A stretch of 44,442 nucleotides of DNA from Streptomyces sp. NRRL F-4489 (GTDB lineage Bacteria > Actinomycetota > Actinomycetes > Streptomycetales > Streptomycetaceae). The translations under genes and the position numbers were made by a program. The notes below the pieces were generated by a model. It searched no databases. It was not told the DNA's origin and saw only the letters and a program-made list of their open reading frames with translations. The stretch lies in contig NZ_LLZI01000246.1 in assembly GCF_001509485.1 (NCBI RefSeq), positions 1 through 44,442 of the forward strand. Reading direction: 5' to 3'. This document shows, one piece after another, positions 36,801 to 44,050 of this stretch; positions within the stretch are counted from its first letter, which is position 1, and every line of letters starts with the position of its first letter.

Positions 36801-39800
36801 CTCGCCGACGACACCCTCCCCGACGCCACCGCGCACTGCCCCCGGTGCTTCTGGGAACAGACCATCCACCCCGACCTCGCCGACCTCTGGCACGGGCAGC
36901 CCTGCCCCCGCTACCGGTGCGGCGGCACCCTCGGCACCGGCCGCGACCTGGACAGCGGACTGCGGCAGCGCGACTTCACCGACGACTTCTACCGCCGCAT
37001 GTACCGCGAGGCCGGCGTCTTCACCGTCAACACCGCCGAACACACCGGAACCCTCAGCCGCGCCAAGCGGGAGGCGGTCGAGAAGGCGTTCCGCGAGGGT
37101 ACCCGCGTCCACTACGCCAACCCGCAGGTGCTGTCCTGCACCCCCACCCTCGAACTCGGCATCGACATCGGCGACCTGTCGGCCGTCGTCCTCGCCTCCC
37201 TGCCGAAGGGACCGGCCAACTACATCCAGCGCGTCGGCCGCGCGGGCCGCACCACCGGCAACGCCTACCTGCTCACCATGGTCGACCGCGGCCCGCGCGA
37301 CCGCTACTACCTCGAAGACCCCCGGCTCATGATCGCCGGAGAGGTCCTGCCGCCCGGCTGCTACCTCTCCGCCGCCGAGATCCTGCGCCGCCAGTACCTC
37401 GCCCACCTCCTCGACCTCGCGGGCGCCGGACGGCTCGCCGCCCCCGACGGCACGCCCCTGCGGCCGCTTCCGGGACGCGCCACCGACCTGTTCGGCACCT
37501 CGGCCTGGCAGGCCGAGTTCACCGAGGCCGCGCTCGCCGCCGGCCCCCGCCTCGTACAGGGCTTCCTGGACCTCTTCCCCCCTTACGACGAGAGCCGCGG
37601 CACCGGCGTCAGCCCCCAGGCCCGCGCCGTCCTCGTCACCTACGCGACCGACCCCGGCGAGGACGGACTCGGCGCCGCCCTCGACACCGCCCGCCGGCGC
37701 TGGGAGGACCGCCGCGCCGAACTCCAGCGCCGGACCGAGGCCATCGACCGGGCCCACGGGCTGCTCGTCGCCGGCGACCCCGACCACGAACGGCAGGGAC
37801 GCGAACTGCGCGCCGAACGCCGGGACGTGGCACGCGTCTCCCGCGAGATCACCCGCACCACCGCCCACGGAGCCCTCGTCGACCTCGGCCTGCTGCCGAA
37901 CTACAGCCTGATCGACTCGACCACCGAGCTGGAGGCCACACTCACCTGGACGGAGAAGGCCGCCGACGGCGACGCCCGCACCAACCACAGCAAGACCCTG
38001 CGCCACACCCGTCCCGCCCGCCTCGCCCTCTCCGAGTTCGCCCCCGGCAACCACTACTACGTCCAGGGATACAAGCACCGCGTCACCGGACTGGACATCG
38101 GCAGCCCCGAACGCCCGGCCTGGCTCTGGTGGCGCGTCTGCCCCGACTGCGGCCACGTCCGCACCCACCGCGCCGAGCAGGACGCCTCCCCCTGCCCCCG
38201 CTGCCGGTCCGCGGCCATCGGCGACATCGGCTGCCTGCACAAGGTTCTCGTACCGCGCCGCGTCACCTCCCGCGACGAACGCGACGACGTCCGGGTACGG
38301 GACGACACCGACGAGCGGGAGAGACGGCACTACACCGTCGTCCCGGCCGTGGACATCGACGCGCACGACATCGAGCAGGCGTGGAAGCACGAACACGCCA
38401 CCTTCGGCTGGGAGTTCACCCGACAGGCCCGTATCCGGCACATCAACGTCGGAGCCACCCGGGTGGACGGCGGCACCGAGTCCGCGTTCGCCGGGCAGGA
38501 GGTCCGCCTCAACCCGTTCTGGGTCTGTGACGCGTGCGGCTTCGCCGACCCGGACGGCGGCCCCTCCACCCACGACGCCGGCGACACGACGGCCCACGCC
38601 CGGTACCACCGGCCCTGGTGCCCCCGGCGGCGAGCCGGAGCCGACGTTGCACGGCGCGGCGAGCGGGTGCTGCTGGCCCACGAGCTGCGCACCGACGCCC
38701 TGCGCGTCCTCATCCCCGCCGTCACCGCGTACACCCGGGAAAGGCTCGCCTCCTTCAAGGCGCTGCTCCTGACCGGTATCGCCCGCAGCTACGGCGGAGA
38801 CCCCGACCACCTCGCGGTCGTCACCGACTCCATGCCCGAGGAAGGCGGGGAGAGCCCGCTCCGCCGCCACTTCCTTGTCCTCTACGACACGCTGCCCGGC
38901 GGCACCGGATACCTGCACCGCCTCGCGGGTCGCGAAGGACTGCGGGGTGTCTTGGAGGACGCGCGGCAGGTGATCGAGACCTGCGTGTGCGTGGGCCAGG
39001 GCCGGCCGGCCTGCCACCGCTGCCTGCTGCGCCACGTCACCGACGGCGAGTACGAGCTGGTGAGCCGCGAGCACGCACTCGACATGCTGGGCGAGCTGTT
39101 CGGCCGCACAGCCGACCGCTGGAGCGTCGAACCGGTGGCCACCACCCGGGACATCACCCTCGTGCACCAGGTGGAGAGCGAACTGGAGGCCCTCTTCCGG
39201 CGCGGGCTGCTGGAATGGGCCGAACGCGTCGACGACGTCAGCGTCCGCACCGCGCTCACCGCCGACGGCACCCGGGACACCACCCTGCGCTTCACCGCAC
39301 CCGACGGAACCGTCCGCGGCTGGCAGATGGAGACGCAGACCCCGCTCGGCTTCACCCGGCCGGACGTGGTCTTCCGCAGCACCGACGACGACCGCAGGGT
39401 GGCCGTCTACCTCGACGGCTACCGCTACCACGCGAGCCCCGGCCACCTCACCGCCGAGGCCGACGCGGCGAAACGCACCCGGCTGCGCACCGAGGGCTGG
39501 CAGGTCTTCCAGCTCACCTGGGACGACGTGCAGGCCTGGACGGGACGCTCCGCGCCACCGGCCGACCCGGTGTGGAAGCCGTACCCGAACACCGCGCAGA
39601 AGACCGCCATGGACGTCCACCGGCGCATGCACGCGGGCGACACCCGCGACCTGACGCGCCTGGTGTGGGCCAACCCGGTCGAGACGCTGATCGGATACCT
39701 CACCGACCCCGGCCCGGACGCCTGGCGCCGCCGCGCCCAGAGCGCACTCGCGGGCTTCGCCGCGGTCTCGGCGACCAGCAGGGCCCTGGCCGACGGTGCG

Positions 39801-40655
39801 GAGACCGGACGCAGAATCCGCGAGGCGCTGCAGGGCCGACGGCTGGCGGGGGGACAGGGACCCGTCCAGGTCATGGCCACCCGGGACGCCTCGGGATGCC
39901 CGCTCACCATCGCGCTCGACCTGCGCGGGGGGCAGAGCGCGGCGGCGTGGACGGCTCTGACCGTCCTCGACGACAGCCCCGAAGCGGTCACGGCCGACGA
40001 GACCGCCCACCGCAGGCGCTGGCAGGCATGGCTGTACTGGAGCAACCTACTCCAGTTCCTCGCCGCGGGGGAGGGCGACGGGGTCCAGCTCACCACCGGC
40101 ATGCTGCCCGGGTTCGACCCGGCCGAACTGGCGGTTACCGGCGGAGCCGGATGGCTCACCTCCCAACGGCGCGCGCACGCGCCCACGGCGGACGAACCCG
40201 GGGCGCCGGCGGACCGGCGGGACGCGGCGTCCGCTCTGGACGCCGGGGTCGGTGGCGCTGCCGGAGCCGGTGAGTCCGCTGCTCCCTCCGCGCCCGTCCG
40301 TGACCCCGCCTGGGACGAGGTCATCGAGTACCTTGTCGACGAGCCGGGCCTCGACGCGCTCGCCTGCGCGCTCGCCGACCGGGGCGTTCCCGCCCCCGCG
40401 GCCGGGTTCGAGCTGGGGTCGGCCGCCTGGCCCGCCGAACTCGCCTGGCCCGACCGGCGAGTGGGCGTCGTCCTCGCCCACCGCCCGGACCCCGGGAGCG
40501 ACCGGGACATCGACGCCGAACAACGGGACGCGGCTTACCGCGACGCGGGCTGGCAGGTCCGCACCGCGACGGAATGGAACGCCGACGAACTCGCCACGTT
40601 GGTACGGGGCGACGCGGCCGGAACCACGAACGACCAGGGAGAGAACGAGCGATGA
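33813..40655 (+). CDS. giant DEAD/DEAH helicase with DUF1998 and C-terminal Vsr-like nuclease domain (DruE/DrmA-DrmB-like)
   Basis: The 2280-aa product starts with GTG at 33813, five bases after GGAGGAG; GTG at 33750 would add 21 unlikely residues. Order: DEAD/DEAH RecA domain with TGTGSGKT (K107), LLYPMNALATDQ, D233-EFH and SATLG; second RecA domain with TPTLELGIDIGDL and Q1139-RVGRAGR; cysteine clusters (CPRCFWE, CPDCGHVRTHR with CPRCRS, CDACGFADPDGG); DUF1998 with YDTLPGGTGYLHRLA and C1734-HRC-1737; then near 1840-1915 a Vsr/DUF559-like domain (RPDVVF, VAVYLDGYRYHAS, GWQVFQLTWDD). A weaker second copy (RRVGVVLAHR, GWQVRTATEW) ends the protein near 2190-2265. DruE of Druantia is a similar huge helicase-DUF1998 protein; in DISARM the two halves are DrmA and DrmB. 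The UvrD gene overlaps its stop by four bases. Confidence 0.85.
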   Translation: MRPTLAADQVRASLSQYLATTYALADESTRRALEGFLGDTEDGIFRGPYLRVRTPFRTADGEDWKRHLTWHPDLTPYRHQERAWERLSTLHGPARPTLVTTGTGSGKTESFLVPILDHCLREREAGRDGVKAILLYPMNALATDQAHRIGKRLDDQKDTRLRDAGVRAALYIGDRPSQDFKQANPAITVDRDEIRRTRPDILITNYKMLDLLLQRPEDQRLWQDSPLAYVVLDEFHTYDGAQGTDVAMLLRRLGSITGLAEPGRPLGPVCPVATSATLGENGPDDGLGRSRRGEAGRPGMLEVAEQVFGVPFPPDAIIGEDRRSARDFTGESDFSLPFPSPQEVDTLGDPTRDPGAIDDLVAAFTGLSGPTPEELGSVLRRHRLTAAVLEILDGTPKTLAEITEVLPRYAYHWGMAVQQRPGLAARALARYVALLSYARDPDHPGRPLLSIEIHHWVRSVSRVLRGISAARAEFRWDDERVTSGGALARAGRTTAPRPSPYDGEGPAVPLDAGEGAAVPADDSAPPPAQVFLPAVFCRECGRSGWAAYSPEVDPAHLDLNATKIRRASVGRDKRRVRNMIAAAPREVHEAAFAAGPDRRRGGPTVMVLEGMSGRLRPLAPETDFTTPEGGEGPSRPRPLHNAAFVHADLDGDRAAERDQCPACRTFNSIRYLGTGLAALAAAAVTQLFTGGELDKNLGEDKTLLFNDSVQDAAHRAGYVASRSYTFSLRALLASRIGEDEPVALNDLAADLIEDVVDSKAVQAAVIPPDLHLVRGVDTLLSGRSRGSRPTWELIAQRLAFATVMEFGLRSRQGRTLELTRTVAADVPLKDPDAVADLVGEILLTTPGEIALPDGSLPGPDRYTGFVRGLLERMRIRGAVRHAWLDPWLDQAGVRRWAIWGGRETGMPAFPRGVSAPAFLLGTPKQGSEDFDVLTGRLGWYQDWAVRALGLRPEAAGVFLTRLLPALADTGVVSARTALDGTTRVYGLQPGHIQVRALADDTLPDATAHCPRCFWEQTIHPDLADLWHGQPCPRYRCGGTLGTGRDLDSGLRQRDFTDDFYRRMYREAGVFTVNTAEHTGTLSRAKREAVEKAFREGTRVHYANPQVLSCTPTLELGIDIGDLSAVVLASLPKGPANYIQRVGRAGRTTGNAYLLTMVDRGPRDRYYLEDPRLMIAGEVLPPGCYLSAAEILRRQYLAHLLDLAGAGRLAAPDGTPLRPLPGRATDLFGTSAWQAEFTEAALAAGPRLVQGFLDLFPPYDESRGTGVSPQARAVLVTYATDPGEDGLGAALDTARRRWEDRRAELQRRTEAIDRAHGLLVAGDPDHERQGRELRAERRDVARVSREITRTTAHGALVDLGLLPNYSLIDSTTELEATLTWTEKAADGDARTNHSKTLRHTRPARLALSEFAPGNHYYVQGYKHRVTGLDIGSPERPAWLWWRVCPDCGHVRTHRAEQDASPCPRCRSAAIGDIGCLHKVLVPRRVTSRDERDDVRVRDDTDERERRHYTVVPAVDIDAHDIEQAWKHEHATFGWEFTRQARIRHINVGATRVDGGTESAFAGQEVRLNPFWVCDACGFADPDGGPSTHDAGDTTAHARYHRPWCPRRRAGADVARRGERVLLAHELRTDALRVLIPAVTAYTRERLASFKALLLTGIARSYGGDPDHLAVVTDSMPEEGGESPLRRHFLVLYDTLPGGTGYLHRLAGREGLRGVLEDARQVIETCVCVGQGRPACHRCLLRHVTDGEYELVSREHALDMLGELFGRTADRWSVEPVATTRDITLVHQVESELEALFRRGLLEWAERVDDVSVRTALTADGTRDTTLRFTAPDGTVRGWQMETQTPLGFTRPDVVFRSTDDDRRVAVYLDGYRYHASPGHLTAEADAAKRTRLRTEGWQVFQLTWDDVQAWTGRSAPPADPVWKPYPNTAQKTAMDVHRRMHAGDTRDLTRLVWANPVETLIGYLTDPGPDAWRRRAQSALAGFAAVSATSRALADGAETGRRIREALQGRRLAGGQGPVQVMATRDASGCPLTIALDLRGGQSAAAWTALTVLDDSPEAVTADETAHRRRWQAWLYWSNLLQFLAAGEGDGVQLTTGMLPGFDPAELAVTGGAGWLTSQRRAHAPTADEPGAPADRRDAASALDAGVGGAAGAGESAAPSAPVRDPAWDEVIEYLVDEPGLDALACALADRGVPAPAAGFELGSAAWPAELAWPDRRVGVVLAHRPDPGSDRDIDAEQRDAAYRDAGWQVRTATEWNADELATLVRGDAAGTTNDQGENER

Positions 40656-42970
40656 CGATCACCAGCACGCCGCGGACGGGCGTGACCCTGCGCCTGCTCG
40701 ACAAGGCGGACAAGGAGATCGTCAAACTGGACCGTGCGGTCCTCGGGGCGTTCTACAAGTTCCAGCACGACTTCCGCCGCAATCCCGACGCCGGCGGCTT
40801 CGACCTCAAACCGCTGGAGGGGCACGACCGCCTCTGGTCGGCGCGCGTCAACCGGGAGTGGCGGGCGCTGATGATCCGCCTCGGCGGTGACGACTGGCTG
40901 CTCGTATCGGTCAAACACCGCAGCCATGTCCACAAGAACCTGGACCGGTTCAACTACGGCATCAACCACATCACCGGCGCCATCGAGTACGTCGACCTCC
41001 AGGTGGTCGAGGAGAGCGTGCTGCGCCGGGGCCTCACCCCGCGCACCTCCCCCGCTTCGGCGCCGCCCCCGATTCCCGCCCCGGAGCCGGTCGTCCCGGA
41101 ACAGATCGCCCCGGAACATGTCGGCCCGGAACCGTCGGAGGCGCCGCTCTTCGGCGCGTACACCGACCGGCAGCTCGCGGACCTCGGTGTCACGGAGCCC
41201 CTGATCCCGATCGTCCGGAAACTCACCACGGACGACGAACTGCTCGGCCTCGCCGAGTACGCGCCCCGCCACACCGGGGAGGTCCTGCTCAGGCTCCGCG
41301 ATGGGGTCCCGTACGAAGAGGTCATGGAACAGGTGACCGCGCCGGTCGCGGTGGCCGAGCCGGAGCGGAACCTCGACTCCGACGACTGGCAGGCGGCCGT
41401 CGACCGCTCCCAGACCGTGGTGATCACCGATGACGAGTCCCTGCAGAGCATCCTGGAGGAGGGCGACTTCGGACGCTGGAAGATCTTCCTCCACCCCACC
41501 CAGGAGAAGCTGGTTCGCCGGCGGTACTCCGGCCCCGCGCGGGTCGGCGGCGGGCCGGGAACGGGCAAGACGATCGTCGCCCTCCATCGCGTCCGACATC
41601 TGGTGAGCCAACTCCCCCCAGGCCACACCAAGCCCGTGCTGCTCACCACCTTCAACCGGAACCTCGCCGCGGATCTGCGGGCCCGGCTGCTCTCCCTCGC
41701 AGGCCCCGACGTCCTGGCCCGCGTCGACATCGCCCATGTCGACCAGCTCGCCACCCGCATCGTCAGCGAGGCCGACCCGGGCAACACCAAGCGGCGGATC
41801 GACGACACGGCGGCCCTCCGCGAGTGGCGGGAACTGCTGGTGGAGACCGGCGAGACCCGCTGGAGCGCCGAGTTCCTCAGCGACGAATGGAACCAGGTCA
41901 TCCTCGGTCAGGCCGTGTCCTCCCGCAGTGACTACTTCACCACCCGCCGGGCGGGACGGGGCCGCAGCGTCACCCGCGCCGAGCGCGCCGGCATCTGGCA
42001 GCTGGCCGAGCGCTTCACCCAGCGGCTGGAGACCAAGGGCCTGGAGACCCACCGCCAGGTCGCGGAGCGAGCCGCGCGGCTGGAGATGGCCCGCAAGGGC
42101 CGCATCGACCGGCGCGCGGAGGAACGCGAGGAGCGCGGCGGCCTGCACAACCTCCACGTCGAGGCCGGCTCCGGCGCCTGGCTGCGCTACCGGTACCGGC
42201 ACATTGTGGTTGACGAGGCGCAGGACCTCAGCGCCGCCCACTGGAAGATGCTGCGCGCCATGGTCCCGTCCGGGCCCGACGACATCTTCCTCGTCGGCGA
42301 CACCCACCAGCGCATCTACGACAACCAGGTCACTCTCGGCAGCCTCGGCGTCCACATCCGCGGCAGGTCCTCCCGCCTGACCCTCAGCTACCGCACGACC
42401 CGGGAGATCCTGCGCGACGCCATCCGGGTCCTGGGCGACGCCGACTACGACGACCTCGACGGCGACACCGACACGCTCGCCGGCTACCGCTCGGTCCTCC
42501 ACGGAACCGAACCGTCCTTCCGCGGCGCACGGAGCTGGGACGAGGAGATGAACCTCGTCGTCGAGCAGTTGCGCGCCTGGCACGACGTGCCACGGGAGGC
42601 CACAGCGATCTGCGTCCCGACCAACGACATGGTCACCCAACTCGCCGAGCGTCTCGCGCGAAGTGGCATCACCCCGGCGGAAATCACCCCGGACGGACCA
42701 CGCGGGGACCAGGGCGTCCACATCGGCACCATGTACCGCTTCAAAGGGCTGGAATACCGCTGCCTGATCATCGCCGGAGCGGCTGAGGGGCTTGTTCCGC
42801 GGGCCTCCGTGGACGACTGGGAACACACGGATCCGAGTCGCCACCGGCGAGAACTGCGCCGCGCACGGTCACTGCTCTTCGTCGCGGCGACCCGTGCCCG
42901 CGACGCGCTCACCATCACATGGCACGGCGAGCCGAGCCGCTTCCTTTCACCGCTGCTCCCGTCCCGGTGA
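40652..42970 (+). CDS. RelE-like toxin domain fused to a UvrD-type helicase
   Basis: The 772-aa product starts with ATG at 40652, overlapping the preceding stop (ATGA). Residues about 10-105 resemble a RelE/ParE-type toxin fold (FYKFQHDFRRNP, RLWSARVNREWRALMI, LVSVKHRSHVHKN). A Pro-rich linker (about 128-160) and a small helical region follow. Then comes a superfamily 1 helicase: GGGPGTGKT (K306), D521-EAQD-525, LVGDTHQRIYD, LTLSYRTTREIL, then HIGTMYRFKGLEYRCLII and LLFVAATRARDAL. It is the last gene of the locus. The DNA helicase part is certain; whether the toxin-like domain has RNase activity or is only a fold used for ribosome or nucleic-acid contact is unknown. Confidence 0.85.
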   Translation: MTITSTPRTGVTLRLLDKADKEIVKLDRAVLGAFYKFQHDFRRNPDAGGFDLKPLEGHDRLWSARVNREWRALMIRLGGDDWLLVSVKHRSHVHKNLDRFNYGINHITGAIEYVDLQVVEESVLRRGLTPRTSPASAPPPIPAPEPVVPEQIAPEHVGPEPSEAPLFGAYTDRQLADLGVTEPLIPIVRKLTTDDELLGLAEYAPRHTGEVLLRLRDGVPYEEVMEQVTAPVAVAEPERNLDSDDWQAAVDRSQTVVITDDESLQSILEEGDFGRWKIFLHPTQEKLVRRRYSGPARVGGGPGTGKTIVALHRVRHLVSQLPPGHTKPVLLTTFNRNLAADLRARLLSLAGPDVLARVDIAHVDQLATRIVSEADPGNTKRRIDDTAALREWRELLVETGETRWSAEFLSDEWNQVILGQAVSSRSDYFTTRRAGRGRSVTRAERAGIWQLAERFTQRLETKGLETHRQVAERAARLEMARKGRIDRRAEEREERGGLHNLHVEAGSGAWLRYRYRHIVVDEAQDLSAAHWKMLRAMVPSGPDDIFLVGDTHQRIYDNQVTLGSLGVHIRGRSSRLTLSYRTTREILRDAIRVLGDADYDDLDGDTDTLAGYRSVLHGTEPSFRGARSWDEEMNLVVEQLRAWHDVPREATAICVPTNDMVTQLAERLARSGITPAEITPDGPRGDQGVHIGTMYRFKGLEYRCLIIAGAAEGLVPRASVDDWEHTDPSRHRRELRRARSLLFVAATRARDALTITWHGEPSRFLSPLLPSR

Positions 42971-43304
42971 ATGAGATCGCTTTCCCCCGCCTTGCCGAGT
43001 CCGGTGACGGCGTACTCGTGACCGTGGTTATTGCGCTGGCTTATGCCAGTATCTGTACAGCGGTGAGGCTGTCCGCCGGTGCGGCTTTGAGCTTGAGGGC
43101 GCGAGAGTGCCCAGCGATACATGTCAATGAACTGCGTGGCCCGAAATCCACTGTTGCTCGGGAGGTGTTCGCGTGGCTGTCGGTGGCGTTGGTGGCTCGA
43201 ACGCGGCGCCCAGGACAGTCGTACGAGGGCTCCGTGCCCTGCTGTTGCTCCCGTGCTGGATAGGTGCTGGATTGCGGCGCGTATCTGCAGGTCAAGGCGT
43301 CTTC
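42971..43304. other. right end of the island, no gene, with the 23-base terminal repeat
   Basis: No coding region is supported in these 334 bases; open frames lack ribosome sites and codon bias. Bases 43251-43273 are identical to the left-end repeat 17872-17894, in the same orientation. CAGGTCAA at 43288-43295 also recurs at 17824-17831. A small CTGGC/GCCAG inverted repeat is near 43035-43048. Confidence 0.65.
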
Positions 43305-43328
43305 GTGGAGTTCCGGTTCAACGTGTAG
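43305..43328 (+). repeat. right attachment-like repeat (copy of the ychF 3' end)
   Basis: GTGGAGTTCCGGTTCAA, then C, then GTGTAG, one mismatch from 17761-17784. It encodes VEFRFNV-stop with the preferred AAC codon, which suggests this copy is the original chromosomal 3' end. Confidence 0.85.
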
Positions 43329-43369
43329 GCGCAGATCCACTGCGTGGCCTGGCTGCGCGCGCAGGTCAG

Positions 43370-43405
43370 AGGGGTCCGACTCATCGGAGTCGGGCCCCTG
43401 GCTTT
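43370..43405 (+). terminator. intrinsic terminator, probably the original ychF terminator
   Basis: A 13-bp stem (43370-43382 with 43387-43399) with an ATCG loop is followed by GGCTTTTT. It sits 42 bases after the copied ychF stop codon and is similar to the terminator at 17834-17870. Confidence 0.85.
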
Positions 43406-43491
43406 TTGCCGTGCCGGAGAGCGCTGGGTTCCTGGCGGTTGCCACTCGTCCGGCATCGCTTCGGGCGGACTCCCGGTCGTACGTTATCCGG

Positions 43492-43503
43492 TACCACTTG
43501 GTA
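43492..43503. promoter_or_regulatory. possible YefM operator
   Basis: TACC-ACTT-GGTA is a small inverted repeat just before the ribosome binding site of the antitoxin gene. Autoregulation by YefM-YoeB is known for the family; this site is a guess. Confidence 0.3.
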
Positions 43504-43517
43504 GAGGGAGTCACGCC

Positions 43518-43799
43518 ATGTCGATAACCGCGAGCGAGGCCCGCAAGGCTCTCTTTCCGTTGATCAAGAAAGTCAACGACGATCACGAGGCCATCGAGAT
43601 CGTGTCCAAGCACGGCAACGCCGTACTCGTCTCGGCAGAGGACTACGCGGCGCTGCGCGAGGGTTCCTACCTGCTGCGCTCGCCTGCGAACGCACGCCGC
43701 CTGCTCAAGGCGTACGAGAACGCGCTGGGCAACATCAACGTCTCGGAGCGCGAGCTGATCGATCCCGATGCGGCGGATCCAGCTGAGGGTGCTGCGTGA
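43518..43799 (+). CDS. yefM: YefM/Phd-family antitoxin
   Basis: The 93-aa product starts with ATG at 43518 after GAGGGAG. It begins MSITASEARKALFPLIKKVN, followed by DDHEAIEIVSKHGNAVLVSA, EDYAALREGSYLL and RSPANARRLLKAYE, the full YefM/Phd layout with an N-terminal DNA-binding and dimerisation part and a flexible toxin-neutralising C-terminus. It neutralises YoeB and represses its own operon by family. The stop overlaps the toxin start (GTGA), so the pair is coupled. It lies 189 bases outside the right island boundary. Confidence 0.92.
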   Translation: MSITASEARKALFPLIKKVNDDHEAIEIVSKHGNAVLVSAEDYAALREGSYLLRSPANARRLLKAYENALGNINVSERELIDPDAADPAEGAA

Positions 43800-44050
43800 G
43801 GCTTGTCTTCGAGGATCAGGGCTGGGAGGACTACACGTCCTGGCTCAAGAACGACCGCAAGGTGCTCACTCGGATCAACAAGCTCATCGAGGACGTCAAG
43901 CGCGACCCCTTCACGGGGATCGGCAAGCCCGAGCCGCTCAAGTACCACTTGCCCGGGGCGTGGTCGAGGAGGATCGACGACGAGCACCGTCTCGTCTACC
44001 TGGTGACGGACAGGGAGATCGTCATCCTCGCAGCGCGCTACCGCTACTAG
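43796..44050 (+). CDS. yoeB: YoeB-family toxin with altered catalytic histidine
   Basis: The 84-aa product is YoeB from end to end (GWEDYTSWLKNDRKVL, GKPEPLKYHL, SRRIDDEHRLVY, ILAARYRY). YoeB is a ribosome-dependent mRNA interferase. Of the known active-site residues, E46, R65 and Y84 are present, but position 83, normally His, is Arg (CGC codon). The change is one base from CAC. The toxin may therefore be weakened or inactive. Starts with GTG at 43796 within the antitoxin stop. Confidence 0.92.
   Translation: MRLVFEDQGWEDYTSWLKNDRKVLTRINKLIEDVKRDPFTGIGKPEPLKYHLPGAWSRRIDDEHRLVYLVTDREIVILAARYRY

Larger units (their letters stand above)
17761..43328. mobile_element. integrated defence island in the 3' end of ychF (about 25.5 kb)
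   Basis: The boundaries are the two copies of the ychF 3' end (17761-17784 and 43305-43328). Within them, a 23-base direct repeat containing two GTGCTGGAT units occurs near both ends (17872-17894, 43251-43273). The content is a single block of defence-type genes plus a WhiJ-like cassette. No integrase, excisionase, transposase, replication or conjugation gene is recognised, so the element is either decayed, mobilised in trans, or moved by an unrecognised enzyme. The boundary is a reading of the sequence; that it is mobile is inference. Confidence 0.8.

Noticed and set aside
32766..40010. A 2414-codon open frame on the minus strand
   Set aside because: It lies antisense to the DUF262-downstream protein and the giant helicase, is Gly/Val/Ala/Arg repetitive with no motif, and follows from the strong G/C third-base bias of the real genes.
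18399..42970. A canonical complete DISARM, BREX/Pgl or Druantia operon
   Set aside because: No separate drmA/drmB/drmC, no pglZ alkaline phosphatase-like gene and no other Druantia genes; only parts resemble each system.
17761..43328. Integrase, transposase, tRNA gene or CRISPR array inside the island
   Set aside because: I looked for recombinase motifs, tRNA-like cloverleaf ends and regularly spaced repeats and saw none.
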